DNA of 64,000 nt from an uncultured Bacteroidia bacterium (lineage in GTDB: Bacteria > Bacteroidota > Bacteroidia > Bacteroidales > UBA932). Shown in pieces: positions 7,871 to 16,966 of the stretch. Made by a program: the position numbers and the translations under genes. The first letter of the stretch is position 1. Each line of letters starts with the position of its first letter. Under the pieces are notes generated by a model. That model worked only from the letters and a program-made list of their open reading frames with translations. It searched no databases and was not told the origin of the DNA. The stretch is taken from positions 1 through 64,000 of the forward strand of contig CADAIT010000010.1 of the NCBI GenBank assembly GCA_902788095.1, given 5' to 3'.

Positions 7871-7905
7871 CAGACAGTAATTGTCTGAAACTGCATTTAC
7901 CTTTG
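7871..7905 (+). promoter_or_regulatory. Promoter with palindromic operator
   Basis: TACCTTTG at 7898-7905 is a -7 box. The perfect inverted repeat CAGACA-GTAAT-TGTCTG (7871-7887) sits where the -33 element is expected, so a regulator bound there would control the 97-aa gene downstream. Confidence 0.5.
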
Positions 7906-7986
7906 TTGCGGTGGCGTTTTATACCCATTCCGGGATTAGCGGCCCGGTACAGACCAACATAATTATCAACCTAAAATTTCTGCTCT

Positions 7987-8280
7987 ATGAAACAACAACG
8001 TAAAGAGACCCTCCAGCGAGCAAGTTTCCGGATGCTTCGGAGACTTGGACAGGTCATCAAGGAACTTCATCGGCTTGACGCTGCGGAAAGTGAATCTTCC
8101 TCTCAGATTCAGCGGATCACATCCCAGCTCGTATGCAATGCTGTCGATATCGCAGAACAGTTCAGCGGTCTTCCCGGGTGGGAGGACCGTCTTGCTTTCA
8201 TCCGCAGCGCTGGCATCGATGTTTCACAGGAGATGTACGAAGGCTTCGCAGAAGTGTATTCTGACCAAGAGAATGCCTAG
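7987..8280 (+). CDS. Hypothetical small helical protein (97 aa)
   Basis: Starts MKQQRKETLQRASFRMLRR. Basic amphipathic N-terminal helix, then mostly helical acidic sequence ending in SDQENA. No signal peptide, membrane segment or known domain. It has its own promoter with a palindromic site (7871-7905) and an ~80-nt leader. The stem at 8291-8322 follows it. It lies convergent to the pilus operon with no obvious functional tie. Confidence 0.7.
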   Translation: MKQQRKETLQRASFRMLRRLGQVIKELHRLDAAESESSSQIQRITSQLVCNAVDIAEQFSGLPGWEDRLAFIRSAGIDVSQEMYEGFAEVYSDQENA

Positions 8281-8290
8281 CAAAGAAAAA

Positions 8291-8322
8291 GATGGCGGAG
8301 GCCCTCCCGGGTGTCCGCCATC
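8291..8322 (-). terminator. Terminator of the pilus operon
   Basis: Perfect 9-bp stem GATGGCGGA (8291-8299) / TCCGCCATC (8314-8322). On the minus strand it is followed by TTTTTCTTTG, a Rho-independent terminator for the leftward pilus operon. On the plus strand the same stem may help end the 97-aa gene. Confidence 0.8.
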
Positions 8323-8353
8323 CAAACGTATGAAAGTGTATCAAAAAAGGAGT

Positions 8354-9130
8354 CTATATCGTCACGCTGAAACTCACCGGTCCGTCCCACTCCTTCACCG
8401 TAATGGTAAAGGTTGCCGTGGGCGTGTCAACCAAAATCTCAACGTCACTCAAGTCTGTCTTGTTCCAGTCAAAACCGGCCTGCTGAATCAACCATCCCAC
8501 GGGATAGGATTCCATCAAGCTCCCGTCATGGCTATATAGCGCGGCATTGAGATCGGCGTCCATCTGTCGGGGAACGCGAAAGGCAAACCCTCCCTCCAAA
8601 GGCTCTTCGGCCGTACAGGAAAACCGCCCGGGAACAGGCGCCAATGTCTGCACATCTATGCCGGCAACAGTCCCGCTGACATCCAACCGGCAATCGGCCG
8701 GCCTTCCGTTCTCTTCGTCCTTGAAGATGACGGACACAGTGGAAAAGTTCTTATGCAGCCGAATGGTTTCATGGGCGAATTCCGCATCCGTATTCACCTG
8801 CGTAGTGCTGGCGAACAGGCTGTCCATCTGGGAGCCTTCCGTAATGGAAAGAACCTCTCCTTCCAGAAACAGCCCAGGCGCCTCCCTATAGGCCGATAGC
8901 CGCACCTGCCCCCGAGGAACCCGGTATTCGTGAAAGTCGTCCCGCTGACTCCGAGGAATACTCTCCGAGAAAACCGGTGCCGGACACCAAGCCTTGAGCT
9001 GGACGTAGGCCCCATTCGTCTCCGAAAGATCCACCGTCAGCCAGCACGGGCAGTCGCTCCGGTCCTCTTTCACCGAGCAGGAACACAGGGCCATCAGCCC
9101 CAGTATCCCTATAATGGCAACATGTTTCAT
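8354..9130 (-). CDS. FimB/Mfa2-type pilus anchor lipoprotein
   Basis: 258 aa. Lipoprotein signal MKHVAIIGILGLMALCSC, then the DRSDCPCWLTVDLS block typical of the FimB/Mfa2 family near the mature N-terminus. In Bacteroidales type V pili this protein anchors the fimbria in the outer membrane and limits its length. It is the last gene of the operon and overlaps the preceding stop by 4 nt. The mature domain is a beta-sandwich of the expected size, slightly short for the family (about 300 aa). Confidence 0.8.
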   Translation of the reverse strand: MKHVAIIGILGLMALCSCSVKEDRSDCPCWLTVDLSETNGAYVQLKAWCPAPVFSESIPRSQRDDFHEYRVPRGQVRLSAYREAPGLFLEGEVLSITEGSQMDSLFASTTQVNTDAEFAHETIRLHKNFSTVSVIFKDEENGRPADCRLDVSGTVAGIDVQTLAPVPGRFSCTAEEPLEGGFAFRVPRQMDADLNAALYSHDGSLMESYPVGWLIQQAGFDWNKTDLSDVEILVDTPTATFTITVKEWDGPVSFSVTI

Positions 9131-10494
9131 AGGCCTCCCTCCAAAACCAGGTTGTCAATCTCTGCCACATTCCCGTGAACCCTCCATTGGTTTTCTGAAA
9201 TTTCATTCACTGCCGCCCGGCTCACGACTCCGCCCCTAGGCCATACATTCGCATACTCACTGGGCTCGCCTTTCAAGGTAATCGTGTTAATCTTGTAGCA
9301 CATATTGGGCTGCAAATGATGCAGGTAGAAAGGATAATAGTAGTTCTTTCCGTTGATTTTTACGGCAATCACCAGTTTATGGAAGCGGTCCTGACCACTT
9401 TCCGGGTCGAAGGCTGGCTGTGAAAAGTAGGCAAACAGGCAAGTCGGAAGCGTATAGAACACTTTGTTCACGGCAAAAGGTCCCAGACTGCCTTCGTACT
9501 CATCACACAGCTTGCCGCTGTTCTTGGGAAGGTAGGCATTGTTGTCCCAGCTTTGCTGCGACACGGTCACAAGCGATGCCGGAGCATCCAGGCAAATGGT
9601 GTTCTTCGGCTGCATGTAATTATTGTTGTACAAGTAGTCAAAGGCATCGTCCAACTTGCCACCAGCTCCCCAGTCGCCGGGGACGTAGGTGTTGTCCAGC
9701 TCGGCAAATGTGAGCCCGTATTGGCTCCATTCATCCTGCCCCAAGAACTGGTTGGCGTTGTAGTATAGGCTCGACAGACTCCCGAGAGTCTGTCCGCTAC
9801 TCCAGCCTTTGGGGCCGAAGATATCAGACGGTTCCCCTTCAAAGTTCGCCGCATTGGACTGGCAGATCCGGACAATGTCCCAGCTGTTGCTAAACACAAT
9901 GTGGCTTAGGTAGATGTTCCGGAATTTGTCCGGATCACCCCAAAACTGCGCGTCAATGCTGCCAATCTCGAACTTGGCAGCATAGCGCCATAAACTCACG
10001 GTAGCGCCCTGAGTGCCGTAACTGTTAAAGGTCGCTCTAGCCGTTCCTGCCATGATGGGCCTATTGGGACGGCAGTTTCCTGCGCTCCATGGGATATATC
10101 CCTTGGGGTAACCGTTTACCTCCGCTCCGCTGAGTGTAGCGATATAATCGGCGCTGTCTTCATCCAGGTTGGCCAGAAAAAGGTAATATCTTTTTTCACC
10201 GTTGGCTCCATAGTCCCTGAATGAAATACTGCTCAGATTCATCGCGTTCCCTTCGTCCTCGATGACCTTGTGGAAAAGCAGTGAGTTTGAGTCATCATAG
10301 GCGTACACATCGATGCGGTCAACTTCGTCATCCACGTTGTCTGCCGCCAGGCTTTTAGTGTCTGCCTGATCATACCCTTGTACACCCATTCCAAACTCCA
10401 CGAAGGCATCGGCTTCCGGTGTTTTTTCTTTGTCACATCCGGCCAGTGCCAGCAGCATTGCCGGAATCAGTAATCGGATGGTCGTTCTTCTCAT
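9127..10494 (-). CDS. Fimbrillin-like pilus subunit (probable tip/accessory)
   Basis: 455 aa lipoprotein (LLIPAMLLALAGC). Fimbrillin hallmarks: early DRIDVYAYDDSN strand, ANL at about 110, a basic RYAAKFEIG stretch, and the late block KINGKNYYYPFYLHHLQPNMCYKI, which in FimA/Mfa-type proteins begins the last strands. It is larger than stalk subunits and sits between another large subunit and the anchor, which suits an accessory or tip component such as Mfa3-5 or FimC-E. Exact role not determinable. Confidence 0.75.
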   Translation of the reverse strand: MRRTTIRLLIPAMLLALAGCDKEKTPEADAFVEFGMGVQGYDQADTKSLAADNVDDEVDRIDVYAYDDSNSLLFHKVIEDEGNAMNLSSISFRDYGANGEKRYYLFLANLDEDSADYIATLSGAEVNGYPKGYIPWSAGNCRPNRPIMAGTARATFNSYGTQGATVSLWRYAAKFEIGSIDAQFWGDPDKFRNIYLSHIVFSNSWDIVRICQSNAANFEGEPSDIFGPKGWSSGQTLGSLSSLYYNANQFLGQDEWSQYGLTFAELDNTYVPGDWGAGGKLDDAFDYLYNNNYMQPKNTICLDAPASLVTVSQQSWDNNAYLPKNSGKLCDEYEGSLGPFAVNKVFYTLPTCLFAYFSQPAFDPESGQDRFHKLVIAVKINGKNYYYPFYLHHLQPNMCYKINTITLKGEPSEYANVWPRGGVVSRAAVNEISENQWRVHGNVAEIDNLVLEGGL

Positions 10495-10497
10495 AGG

Positions 10498-11799
10498 TCA
10501 ATAGATTGCGGTACCGGTATCGTCGGTATAGCCGGTGTCAATATTGGAAATGGTCACTTCATCCCAGTCTTGAACAGACAGGCTGGCATCCATGCTGTAG
10601 TACTTGACGAAGAAATTGGAGTAAGGGGAGCCTTGGCTCTTGATAGTCACCTTATCCAACTTATACACCGTATTGGGCTGGGTACAGCTCATCAGCATGG
10701 GATAAAAGTAGGATGTCCCATCCACAGATAGCTCAATGACCAGTTTGGGATTGGTGTTCTGCGAGTAGTAGTCACAAAGCATATTCATAGATCCTCCCAA
10801 AGTACCACCGGCAAGGGCCAGGAAACTCTTGTTCACTATGAGCTCATGCGACTGGTTGGGATTTGTAGACGAGCATACCCGACCCTCCCCACTGGCAATG
10901 TCGTAACGCTGCGTCGAGAAATTTTGCATCGCGGCATTCTCTCCGTCCAGGGTAAGAACGCCTTTTTCCTTCAGGACGTTCCAGTTGTACATTACGTAGT
11001 ACGACCCTATTTCGGTGTTTTCGGTATCCCTCAGCGTATACTGCTTATTGCTGCTGAAGGATTCTCCGTGATAACCCTGTGTCAGCCCTCCGAATCCTTC
11101 AAAAAGGCTTCCCCTGAAACCCAGAAAAGAGGCCGGAACCTCGAAGGCGCGTCCACTATACCAGGAGCGGTTCAAAGAAATGACATTGGGGATATTGATA
11201 AGTGCAATGGTCTTCACAAAAACATCCTTATTCATCCAGCTCTCATCGTCAAAGTTCACTTGTATTTTCCCAAAATCGAGGCGGTACACATATCGGTATA
11301 GGTCAACATCAATAGTCCTGTCCATAGTGAAAGACGCCGTGGCACCACCGGCCATGGGAATATTATTTTCGGAAAGAAAACTGCTCAATTGGTAGTAGAC
11401 ACCCCTCATGTTCTCTCCAGTCAGTTTTTTTGCATGATTGACGATATCGTCAGTCAGGTTGGCGTAGAACAGATATGTAAAGCTGTCGTTGCTCAAGTCC
11501 ATCTGTTCATGGAGAGTCATCGAAGAAAGCTCCTCGGCTGTAAAACGGAAATGATCCGGCACAGTGTTGCATCCGTTGCGATAGCGGAAAACATCGATGC
11601 GGTTGATGGCTGAATAGTCTCCACCACCGCCATAGGTCAGGGCTTTGGTCTGTTGCGGATTCAGGCGAAACGTGACTGTACAGGTCCTGCCCTCCAGTTC
11701 GGTTCCGCTGTTTCCGGACACGCCGGGCATCTCCTTGTTACAGGAGACACCGGCGGCCAGAATAACAAGAGAAGATATTACATGCAAAATCTTTCTCAT
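10498..11799 (-). CDS. Fimbrillin-family subunit
   Basis: 433 aa from ATG 11799 (MRKILHVISSLVILAAGVSC, lipoprotein cleavage before Cys). The longer frame above it runs into the upstream gene. INRIDVFRYRNG, FYANLTDD and, near the C-terminus, VDGTSYFYPMLMSCTQPNTVYKL match the fimbrillin pattern of the neighbouring subunit. Gap to the upstream gene is 10 nt and to the downstream gene 3 nt, so they are co-transcribed. Probably a minor structural subunit of the same pilus. Confidence 0.75.
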   Translation of the reverse strand: MRKILHVISSLVILAAGVSCNKEMPGVSGNSGTELEGRTCTVTFRLNPQQTKALTYGGGGDYSAINRIDVFRYRNGCNTVPDHFRFTAEELSSMTLHEQMDLSNDSFTYLFYANLTDDIVNHAKKLTGENMRGVYYQLSSFLSENNIPMAGGATASFTMDRTIDVDLYRYVYRLDFGKIQVNFDDESWMNKDVFVKTIALINIPNVISLNRSWYSGRAFEVPASFLGFRGSLFEGFGGLTQGYHGESFSSNKQYTLRDTENTEIGSYYVMYNWNVLKEKGVLTLDGENAAMQNFSTQRYDIASGEGRVCSSTNPNQSHELIVNKSFLALAGGTLGGSMNMLCDYYSQNTNPKLVIELSVDGTSYFYPMLMSCTQPNTVYKLDKVTIKSQGSPYSNFFVKYYSMDASLSVQDWDEVTISNIDTGYTDDTGTAIY

Positions 11800-11809
11800 G
11801 GCTGTAAGT

Positions 11810-12823
11810 TTAGATGTTAACACCTTCGGTAACAGGAACCACATTCCAGGTCAGAACGTTCACCTCGAAGGTGGCGTCCTTGAAGGAAACAGGCTGGTCC
11901 GGGTCATTGGAACCGGGACGGGTCAGGGTGAGATTCTCAATCTCGTAACTCTTGTTGGACTCCAGGGCAGGGAGGGTGATAGGATAATAGTAAGTGTCCG
12001 TGCCCAGGGTGGTCTTCAATACCAGGCGCGTACGGCGAGGGCTCCATACGGCTGCGGAACTGTCATCGGCCGCATTCGGATAGGCAAAAAACGTATGGTC
12101 CGTGTCATAGTTGGCATTGTTGGCAATGGTGGCCGCCGGAGCGTCATGGGTGAAGGCTGGCTGCTCACTGGCGTAGGCCTGCTTGTTGAACCACACAGAA
12201 GGACTTGCCGTCTTGCCGAAATTGATGTCACCGGCTACGTTGGTGATGAAAATCTCATCCACCGTGAAGTTCTTGGCGGCCAGTGAAGACACCGTGAAGG
12301 CGCGGGTGATTTTCTTAATCACAATACGAGCTGCCATACGGGTTACATCCACCGTAATAGTGTTGGCCTGCGGAAGGGTTACCGACTTGCTGCCAATCAT
12401 CTGGAAGGAGTCGTCACTGTTCTGGGAGAGCAGCGAAGTGGTAGCCAGCAGGGCCGTCTTGGTGCTGATTTCAGCCAGGCTGGGCGCATTCACCACGGCG
12501 TACACCTCACGTTCACCAGCGGTGCAGCTCAGGGTGATTTCAGATGCATCGTCCACGCTACCATAGGCGTCCAGGGCGTCGCCACGGAACACCAGCACCT
12601 GCAGGTTGTTCACCTTCACCTCATCGGCCTCCGTGATGGTTGTGGACTTCGTCTCCCATGCGCCCTTGATGCCCACGCGCAGTTCACACAACTGCCCGTC
12701 ATTGCCGGCCTGACCGGCAATCTCTGTGTCATTCTGAGCGGAGCGAAGAATCTCCATGTTCTTGTTGCACGCCACGGTGCAAAGCGTTGCGGCCACGGCC
12801 GCGAGAAATGCAATTTTTTTCAT
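11810..12823 (-). CDS. Major fimbrillin (FimA/Mfa1-like) with repeat-encoded insert
   Basis: 337 aa. Lipoprotein signal MKKIAFLAAVAATLCTVAC. NNLQVLVFRGDALDAYGS, VYAVVNAP, RMAARIVIKKI and TYYYPITLPALESNKSYEI are standard fimbrillin blocks. The end (FEVNVLTWNVVPVTEGVNI) fits a donor strand used for type V pilus polymerisation. Its size suits the stalk subunit. Directly after the lipobox, MEILRSAQNDTEIAGQAGND is encoded by two palindromic repeats (12698-12724, 12727-12755) inserted in frame. Because they fall in the propeptide region, removed in known type V pilins, they may be tolerated. Confidence 0.8.
   Translation of the reverse strand: MKKIAFLAAVAATLCTVACNKNMEILRSAQNDTEIAGQAGNDGQLCELRVGIKGAWETKSTTITEADEVKVNNLQVLVFRGDALDAYGSVDDASEITLSCTAGEREVYAVVNAPSLAEISTKTALLATTSLLSQNSDDSFQMIGSKSVTLPQANTITVDVTRMAARIVIKKITRAFTVSSLAAKNFTVDEIFITNVAGDINFGKTASPSVWFNKQAYASEQPAFTHDAPAATIANNANYDTDHTFFAYPNAADDSSAAVWSPRRTRLVLKTTLGTDTYYYPITLPALESNKSYEIENLTLTRPGSNDPDQPVSFKDATFEVNVLTWNVVPVTEGVNI
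12698..12755. repeat. Two palindromic dispersed repeats inside the fimbrillin gene
   Basis: 12698-12724 contains ATTGCCGGCCTGACCGGCAA, self-complementary around CCGG. 12727-12755 contains TGTCATTCTGAGCGGAGCGA followed by AGAATCTCC. Related copies occur at 13481, 15707, 15760, 16597, 20388, 20435, 20476, 46891 and 50195. Confidence 0.85.
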
Positions 12824-12836
12824 AGATTTTAAAGAT

Positions 12837-14924
12837 TTAAAGGGTTTGTGAATAAATATCAGAAAGGTTATACCTTTTGATTAGTTCGCTGATTTCCGGG
12901 TCCAGATTGCCCCGGTGCCAATAGGATGGCGTTAGGTCGCAGGCTTTCAGATACCGTTCTACAGCCTCCTTATTCTTTCCCTGGCGGCTATAGATGACAG
13001 CCAGCATATAGTCAATCTGGGCCTTCATGCCCGGCTCCGACCGGGCATCTAGTGCCTCCAGAATGGCCAGCGCCGATGCATTGTAATCCATAGCGCAGAA
13101 AGCCACCGCCGTATTGTAATCCTGATAAGGCCTCAGAAGGGTGATGGCCGTTTCATAATCCCGGTCGCGGATGGCCTGCACACCGGCCATATACTCCTCA
13201 TCCAGCACGGTGGTTTGGATGGTATCCTTCACCATTCCTTTCCGGTGCAGGTGGAAGTCGAACTTCACCGTACGCAGCCTCGGATACAGGTCCTCACGCA
13301 AATGTCTGTAGTACTCGGCATGAGCCAGCGCCCATTCCCGCTGGTCCACGTCTGCAATAGCAGCCAAATCCTTGTACTCCTGCTTCTGGAATGCGGTCAA
13401 CAAGGTATCCTCAGCCACCAGCACATCCAACATCCGCCAGTTCTCCGGATTACTCCTGGAGATAAACCGTACCTCCGGGCTGTCATTCTGAGCGGAGCGA
13501 AGAATCTCATCGTCAAGACTATCGAAGTAATAAGCCGTTTCCGCTTCCTTCCTCATTTCCTCCCGGTACTCCCGGATAAAGTTGTCAAAGTACCGGCTCA
13601 CAGATTCACTTCTGCGTTGGGAAAGTCTTGTATTGAACGGCATCGTTCCTTCCGGAGAGCAGCTTGCAGTCACCACGATGGAATCCAAATCAAACTCCCG
13701 GTTTTCAATCAGGCTGGCCAAGTTCTCCTTGATGCGTCCCATCTCACTCTGGTTATGGCTCAAGCCCTCGACAATCTCGGCCGAGCCCTGCTCAAAGTCA
13801 ATGTAGCAAGCCGTATTCGCCTGCACCCTCCGGCTGATAATCTGCTTTTTGTATCGAGGCGTCCCATCCACAAAAGCCGATAGGCTGCTGATATAGTAAG
13901 TCAACGGCTCCGTAGCAGGAATCTCGTACAGGCGCTTGTCCTGCTTGTAGATGTCACCGGAAAGCACCACGTCCACCTTCCTAAGCTTCGGCCGGGTGGC
14001 AATGGTCTGCACATAGTTATAGACAAAGTCTCCATTCTCGGCCGTAATCACGGTATCCAGCCGCAAACCCTCATGAACGATGGGAACGCGGACGTACTTT
14101 TCGAACATCTCGTTTCTTCGTTCCCACCGACGGGCATTGCGGTGCTTGGATATCGTGTTGGTGTAGTGTTCGATGGCTTCACGCCCGGTAACGCCGAATT
14201 CAGAAGCAAAGCTGCTTGCAACCTGGGTATCCAGGATGGCATTGAAATGCTCATCGGCCACTTCGGTGGAATCGACCTTAAAGGCATACAGTTCCGGTAT
14301 ATTGCGCTGAATGAACAACTCAAGCAGGCGCATATTGATAAAACGGGTACTGTCAGTGACAATGCTGGCCAGAAACTTCTCATACTGCTGGTAACCGCGC
14401 AGCTGCGCCTTGCGATATTTGGCCCCGGTGATGATAACTTGGTCCATGTGCAGGGTGTCTTCCATGATGTGCATCTCCGGGTAGAACCGCAACTGCCACT
14501 CTTCGTCCTGCATCTCCTTCGGCACACGAATCTGGAAAGCGATATCTACCTTCCCGTGTCGCTCGGCCACATTCCGGAAACGGGCTTCCACCACAGCAGC
14601 GCTGATGACATCCGTCGCCACCATGTCGCCGTTCTCATCCTTGATGGCCTTCATTAGAATCATCTCATTTCCCTGAGCATCCTGAACCACCAGCGTGTCT
14701 GGCCGCACCACGTCACCTTCCCGGCTTTGGTCCTGCATTTCGTACTGCTCTACCAGGCCGATTTCCGCAGTCATCTGTTGTGCCTGCACCTTCTGAATCT
14801 TACTCGGCCCCGAGCAGCTCACCAGAAGAATGATAATCAGTATCCACTCCAGGATATGCATCATCATCCCGCAGCCCAGCAGAATGGCCATCTTTTCTTC
14901 TTTTGTGTATTCGTCCTGTTTCAT
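12837..14924 (-). CDS. OmpA-domain / TPR outer-membrane lipoprotein
   Basis: 695 aa. A charged ~25-residue cytoplasmic lead is followed by a hydrophobic stretch and LLVSCSG lipobox. Residues ~100-330 are unrecognised. About 395-480 is OmpA-like (IVVTASCSPEGTMPFNTRLSQRRSESV, the peptidoglycan-binding core). About 595-690 holds TPR-like helices (AGVQAIRDRDYETAITLLRPY ... AVIYSRQGKNKEAVERYLKA). Genes like this accompany fimbrillin loci in Bacteroidales and probably tie the assembly complex to the wall. DDEILRSAQND (about 475-485) is encoded by a palindromic repeat at 13481-13509 inserted between the OmpA and TPR parts. Confidence 0.7.
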   Translation of the reverse strand: MKQDEYTKEEKMAILLGCGMMMHILEWILIIILLVSCSGPSKIQKVQAQQMTAEIGLVEQYEMQDQSREGDVVRPDTLVVQDAQGNEMILMKAIKDENGDMVATDVISAAVVEARFRNVAERHGKVDIAFQIRVPKEMQDEEWQLRFYPEMHIMEDTLHMDQVIITGAKYRKAQLRGYQQYEKFLASIVTDSTRFINMRLLELFIQRNIPELYAFKVDSTEVADEHFNAILDTQVASSFASEFGVTGREAIEHYTNTISKHRNARRWERRNEMFEKYVRVPIVHEGLRLDTVITAENGDFVYNYVQTIATRPKLRKVDVVLSGDIYKQDKRLYEIPATEPLTYYISSLSAFVDGTPRYKKQIISRRVQANTACYIDFEQGSAEIVEGLSHNQSEMGRIKENLASLIENREFDLDSIVVTASCSPEGTMPFNTRLSQRRSESVSRYFDNFIREYREEMRKEAETAYYFDSLDDEILRSAQNDSPEVRFISRSNPENWRMLDVLVAEDTLLTAFQKQEYKDLAAIADVDQREWALAHAEYYRHLREDLYPRLRTVKFDFHLHRKGMVKDTIQTTVLDEEYMAGVQAIRDRDYETAITLLRPYQDYNTAVAFCAMDYNASALAILEALDARSEPGMKAQIDYMLAVIYSRQGKNKEAVERYLKACDLTPSYWHRGNLDPEISELIKRYNLSDIYSQTL
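13481..13509. repeat. Palindromic dispersed repeat inside the OmpA/TPR gene
   Basis: TGTCATTCTGAGCGGAGCGA then AGAATCTCA, 28 of 29 positions identical to 12727-12755, in the same orientation and same reading phase (EILRSAQND). Confidence 0.9.
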
Positions 14925-14925
14925 C

Positions 14926-15660
14926 TTATATGTGGATTTTTACATCACGGCCAAGGCCCAAGTCAGCCAGCATCGGGTCATTCCGGCGGGCGTTCGTCGG
15001 ATCCAGCGACGCCTTCACCAACTTGTCAAACTCCCTCTGGATGCCGTCCATAGAGTCGGGATGCAACCTGGGGTCCCGGAACCATTTCTCATGGCCCTGA
15101 ATATCGAACATGCCCAGTGTGCTTTCACGGTTACGCGTGGCCCAGTCCTGCGCCTTGTAGGCAAAGTGCTCCACGCCTTGCAGTTTTCCCAGGTACTTGA
15201 AATCCTGAATCACATCGTACCCGTGCATGGGAGAATGCATCACCCCGCCGATGGAATTCACCAGCGACATGCTCCCGTCATCGTAGCGTACGCTGTAGAA
15301 GCCGGGGCAGGCCTCCTTCACCTCCGTCACCACGTGTTCCTTTTGAAGTTGCTCAATCCCGGGGTTCCTGATCTTGAAAAGGTCCTCCCGCATGGCAGCG
15401 CGCTCCTTGGCGGCAATAATAAGCTCCTGGGCAAGGCGAACATCCTTAATGTCCTTGGCATTGACGCCCTCGCCGTCATGCTTCAACACCAGCAAGGCCT
15501 TCTTCCCGTCCACGTTCAGAAGCCTCATGCCCCGGATTTCCTGGTGTCCGGGAATGGGACGGACAAAGTCCATCACCCGGCTGGCCTTATCTTTTTCGTC
15601 CAGTGGCTTGCCATATTTCTCCACAAAATGGTACAACTCTTTGTAATTGATTTCTCTCAT
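14926..15660 (-). CDS. Hypothetical cytoplasmic protein in pilus operon
   Basis: 244 aa, no signal peptide. The C-terminal half (GYDVIQDFKYLGKLQGVEHFAYKAQDWATRNRESTLGMFDIQGHEKWF) and Pro/Asp-rich tail match no family I know. It lies 1 nt before the OmpA/TPR gene and 48 nt after the lipoprotein gene, inside a tightly packed operon. A cytoplasmic protein here is unexpected for pilus assembly and might be regulatory, but that is a guess. Confidence 0.65.
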   Translation of the reverse strand: MREINYKELYHFVEKYGKPLDEKDKASRVMDFVRPIPGHQEIRGMRLLNVDGKKALLVLKHDGEGVNAKDIKDVRLAQELIIAAKERAAMREDLFKIRNPGIEQLQKEHVVTEVKEACPGFYSVRYDDGSMSLVNSIGGVMHSPMHGYDVIQDFKYLGKLQGVEHFAYKAQDWATRNRESTLGMFDIQGHEKWFRDPRLHPDSMDGIQREFDKLVKASLDPTNARRNDPMLADLGLGRDVKIHI

Positions 15661-15706
15661 GGCTATATGGGTATTGTGTATTCATTTCCATTCTCCCAGC
15701 CGCTAT

Positions 15707-15787
15707 TGTCATTCTGAGCGGAGCGAAGAATCTCCTCCGTCATGCCCGCCGTTCTCCCCGTCATGCCCGACCTGATCGGGCATCTCC
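15707..15787. repeat. Palindromic repeats forming the 3' end of the lipoprotein gene
   Basis: 15707-15735 is the TGTCATTCTGAGCGGAGCGA-type repeat. 15760-15787 is a GTCATGCCCGACCTGATCGG-type repeat, palindromic around CCCGA..TCGGG. The last ~25 codons and stop codon of the 414-aa gene lie within these repeats. Confidence 0.85.
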
Positions 15788-16953
15788 ACCGACGCCACAC
15801 CTTCCTGCTGAAACTCCCCGTAAATCCAGAAGTTCCACCAAAGCGTTTCCTCCCGATTGCGGTCGTCCACCAGCTGGTCAATAATGACATACGGGTCACT
15901 CAGCGTAATGATATAGTTCAGTCTTGCCTCGTGAATATTGAACCAGGCCTTGTTCGCCCCCGTCCCAACAGTCATATTCTGTATCTCTTTCTGGATGGCC
16001 TCCGTATCGGCCAGCACAACAGGGGCCTGGTCTTCCTGGTATGTGAAATCCACCTGTCCGTTATACACGGGGATATCCTTCACGGCCTTGTTATTCACAT
16101 CATTCCAAGGCCATCCGGTAAGCGTCCCGGCCATATACACCTGGCCGGTGAGTTTAGAATATGAGTGTTCGGAAATGGATATTCCAGCCTCCGCCATCAG
16201 CGGGTCGTACTCCGCTGTCATGGTCACGTGGCCGTATGAGTAGAGTAGAAAGTAGTAGTCAAAGGCATTGCCAAGCGCATCCGTCACCGTCAGCTTCAGG
16301 AAGTCCCTTCCAGGCTTCTTCGTTTTCAGCATCCAGCTCTGCGCGCCGGTTCTCTCCACAGAGAAAACCTCATTGTCCAGGCTCTTCATGGAATAAGTGG
16401 CCCGCTCGCTGTCACTAGTCACAGTCAGGACCATATCATCCTTATCGGCCAGCACGGAAGGCGTATCCTCTGCCAGCTCCTTTTTGTTACCCATGTCGGT
16501 ACTCACCGCCATTTGCAGCGTCACTATCGGCCGCTGCGGCTTCACCCGCGAATCCACCAGCTGAAACTCTTCCGTCGCCGTCTTCTCCACGGGCCAGTCA
16601 CTCCCGGCTTGACCGGCAATCTCCCCATGACCAAAGGCCACCGCCGTCACAATCAGCTTTCCTTCACCGTTTGCCGTCACCTTGAACTGGTTCGGCAGCT
16701 CATTGGCTTTTAGCATCACCATCTCCGGATCGGAGAACCGCAGTTCAAACCGCTCGCAAATCGCCGTCTTGGGAGAGGGGACAATCGTAATAATTCGCTC
16801 CTCACCATACTCCCATTTCGGGCTGTCATTGTTTATCTCGATCGAGATACTTTTCAGCTCACTATTGTCCGTTACCTCCAGTATCCTGGGGTCACAAGAG
16901 CTTAGGGCTACCGCCGCCGTGGCCATCGCCACAGCTATAAATAACTGTCTCAT
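15709..16953 (-). CDS. Lipoprotein with repeat-derived C-terminus
   Basis: 414 aa. Signal MRQLFIAVAMATAAVALSSC, lipoprotein. Beta-rich mature part (FYF, TMTAEYDPLM) of unknown family. The C-terminal ~25 residues (VEMPDQVGHDGENGGHDGG...) and the stop come from palindromic repeats, so an insertion probably replaced the original end. A further repeat at 16597-16624 encodes EIAGQAGSDW inside the protein. It sits between the DUF3575 gene and the cytoplasmic gene, so it is likely an outer-membrane or periplasmic member of the pilus locus. Confidence 0.7.
   Translation of the reverse strand: MRQLFIAVAMATAAVALSSCDPRILEVTDNSELKSISIEINNDSPKWEYGEERIITIVPSPKTAICERFELRFSDPEMVMLKANELPNQFKVTANGEGKLIVTAVAFGHGEIAGQAGSDWPVEKTATEEFQLVDSRVKPQRPIVTLQMAVSTDMGNKKELAEDTPSVLADKDDMVLTVTSDSERATYSMKSLDNEVFSVERTGAQSWMLKTKKPGRDFLKLTVTDALGNAFDYYFLLYSYGHVTMTAEYDPLMAEAGISISEHSYSKLTGQVYMAGTLTGWPWNDVNNKAVKDIPVYNGQVDFTYQEDQAPVVLADTEAIQKEIQNMTVGTGANKAWFNIHEARLNYIITLSDPYVIIDQLVDDRNREETLWWNFWIYGEFQQEGVASVEMPDQVGHDGENGGHDGGDSSLRSE
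16597..16624. repeat. Palindromic dispersed repeat inside lipoprotein gene
   Basis: GTCACTCCCGGCTTGACCGG then CAATCTCC, the same family as 12698-12724, translated on the minus strand as EIAGQAGSD. Confidence 0.75.
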
Positions 16954-16966
16954 ATGATTTTACGTT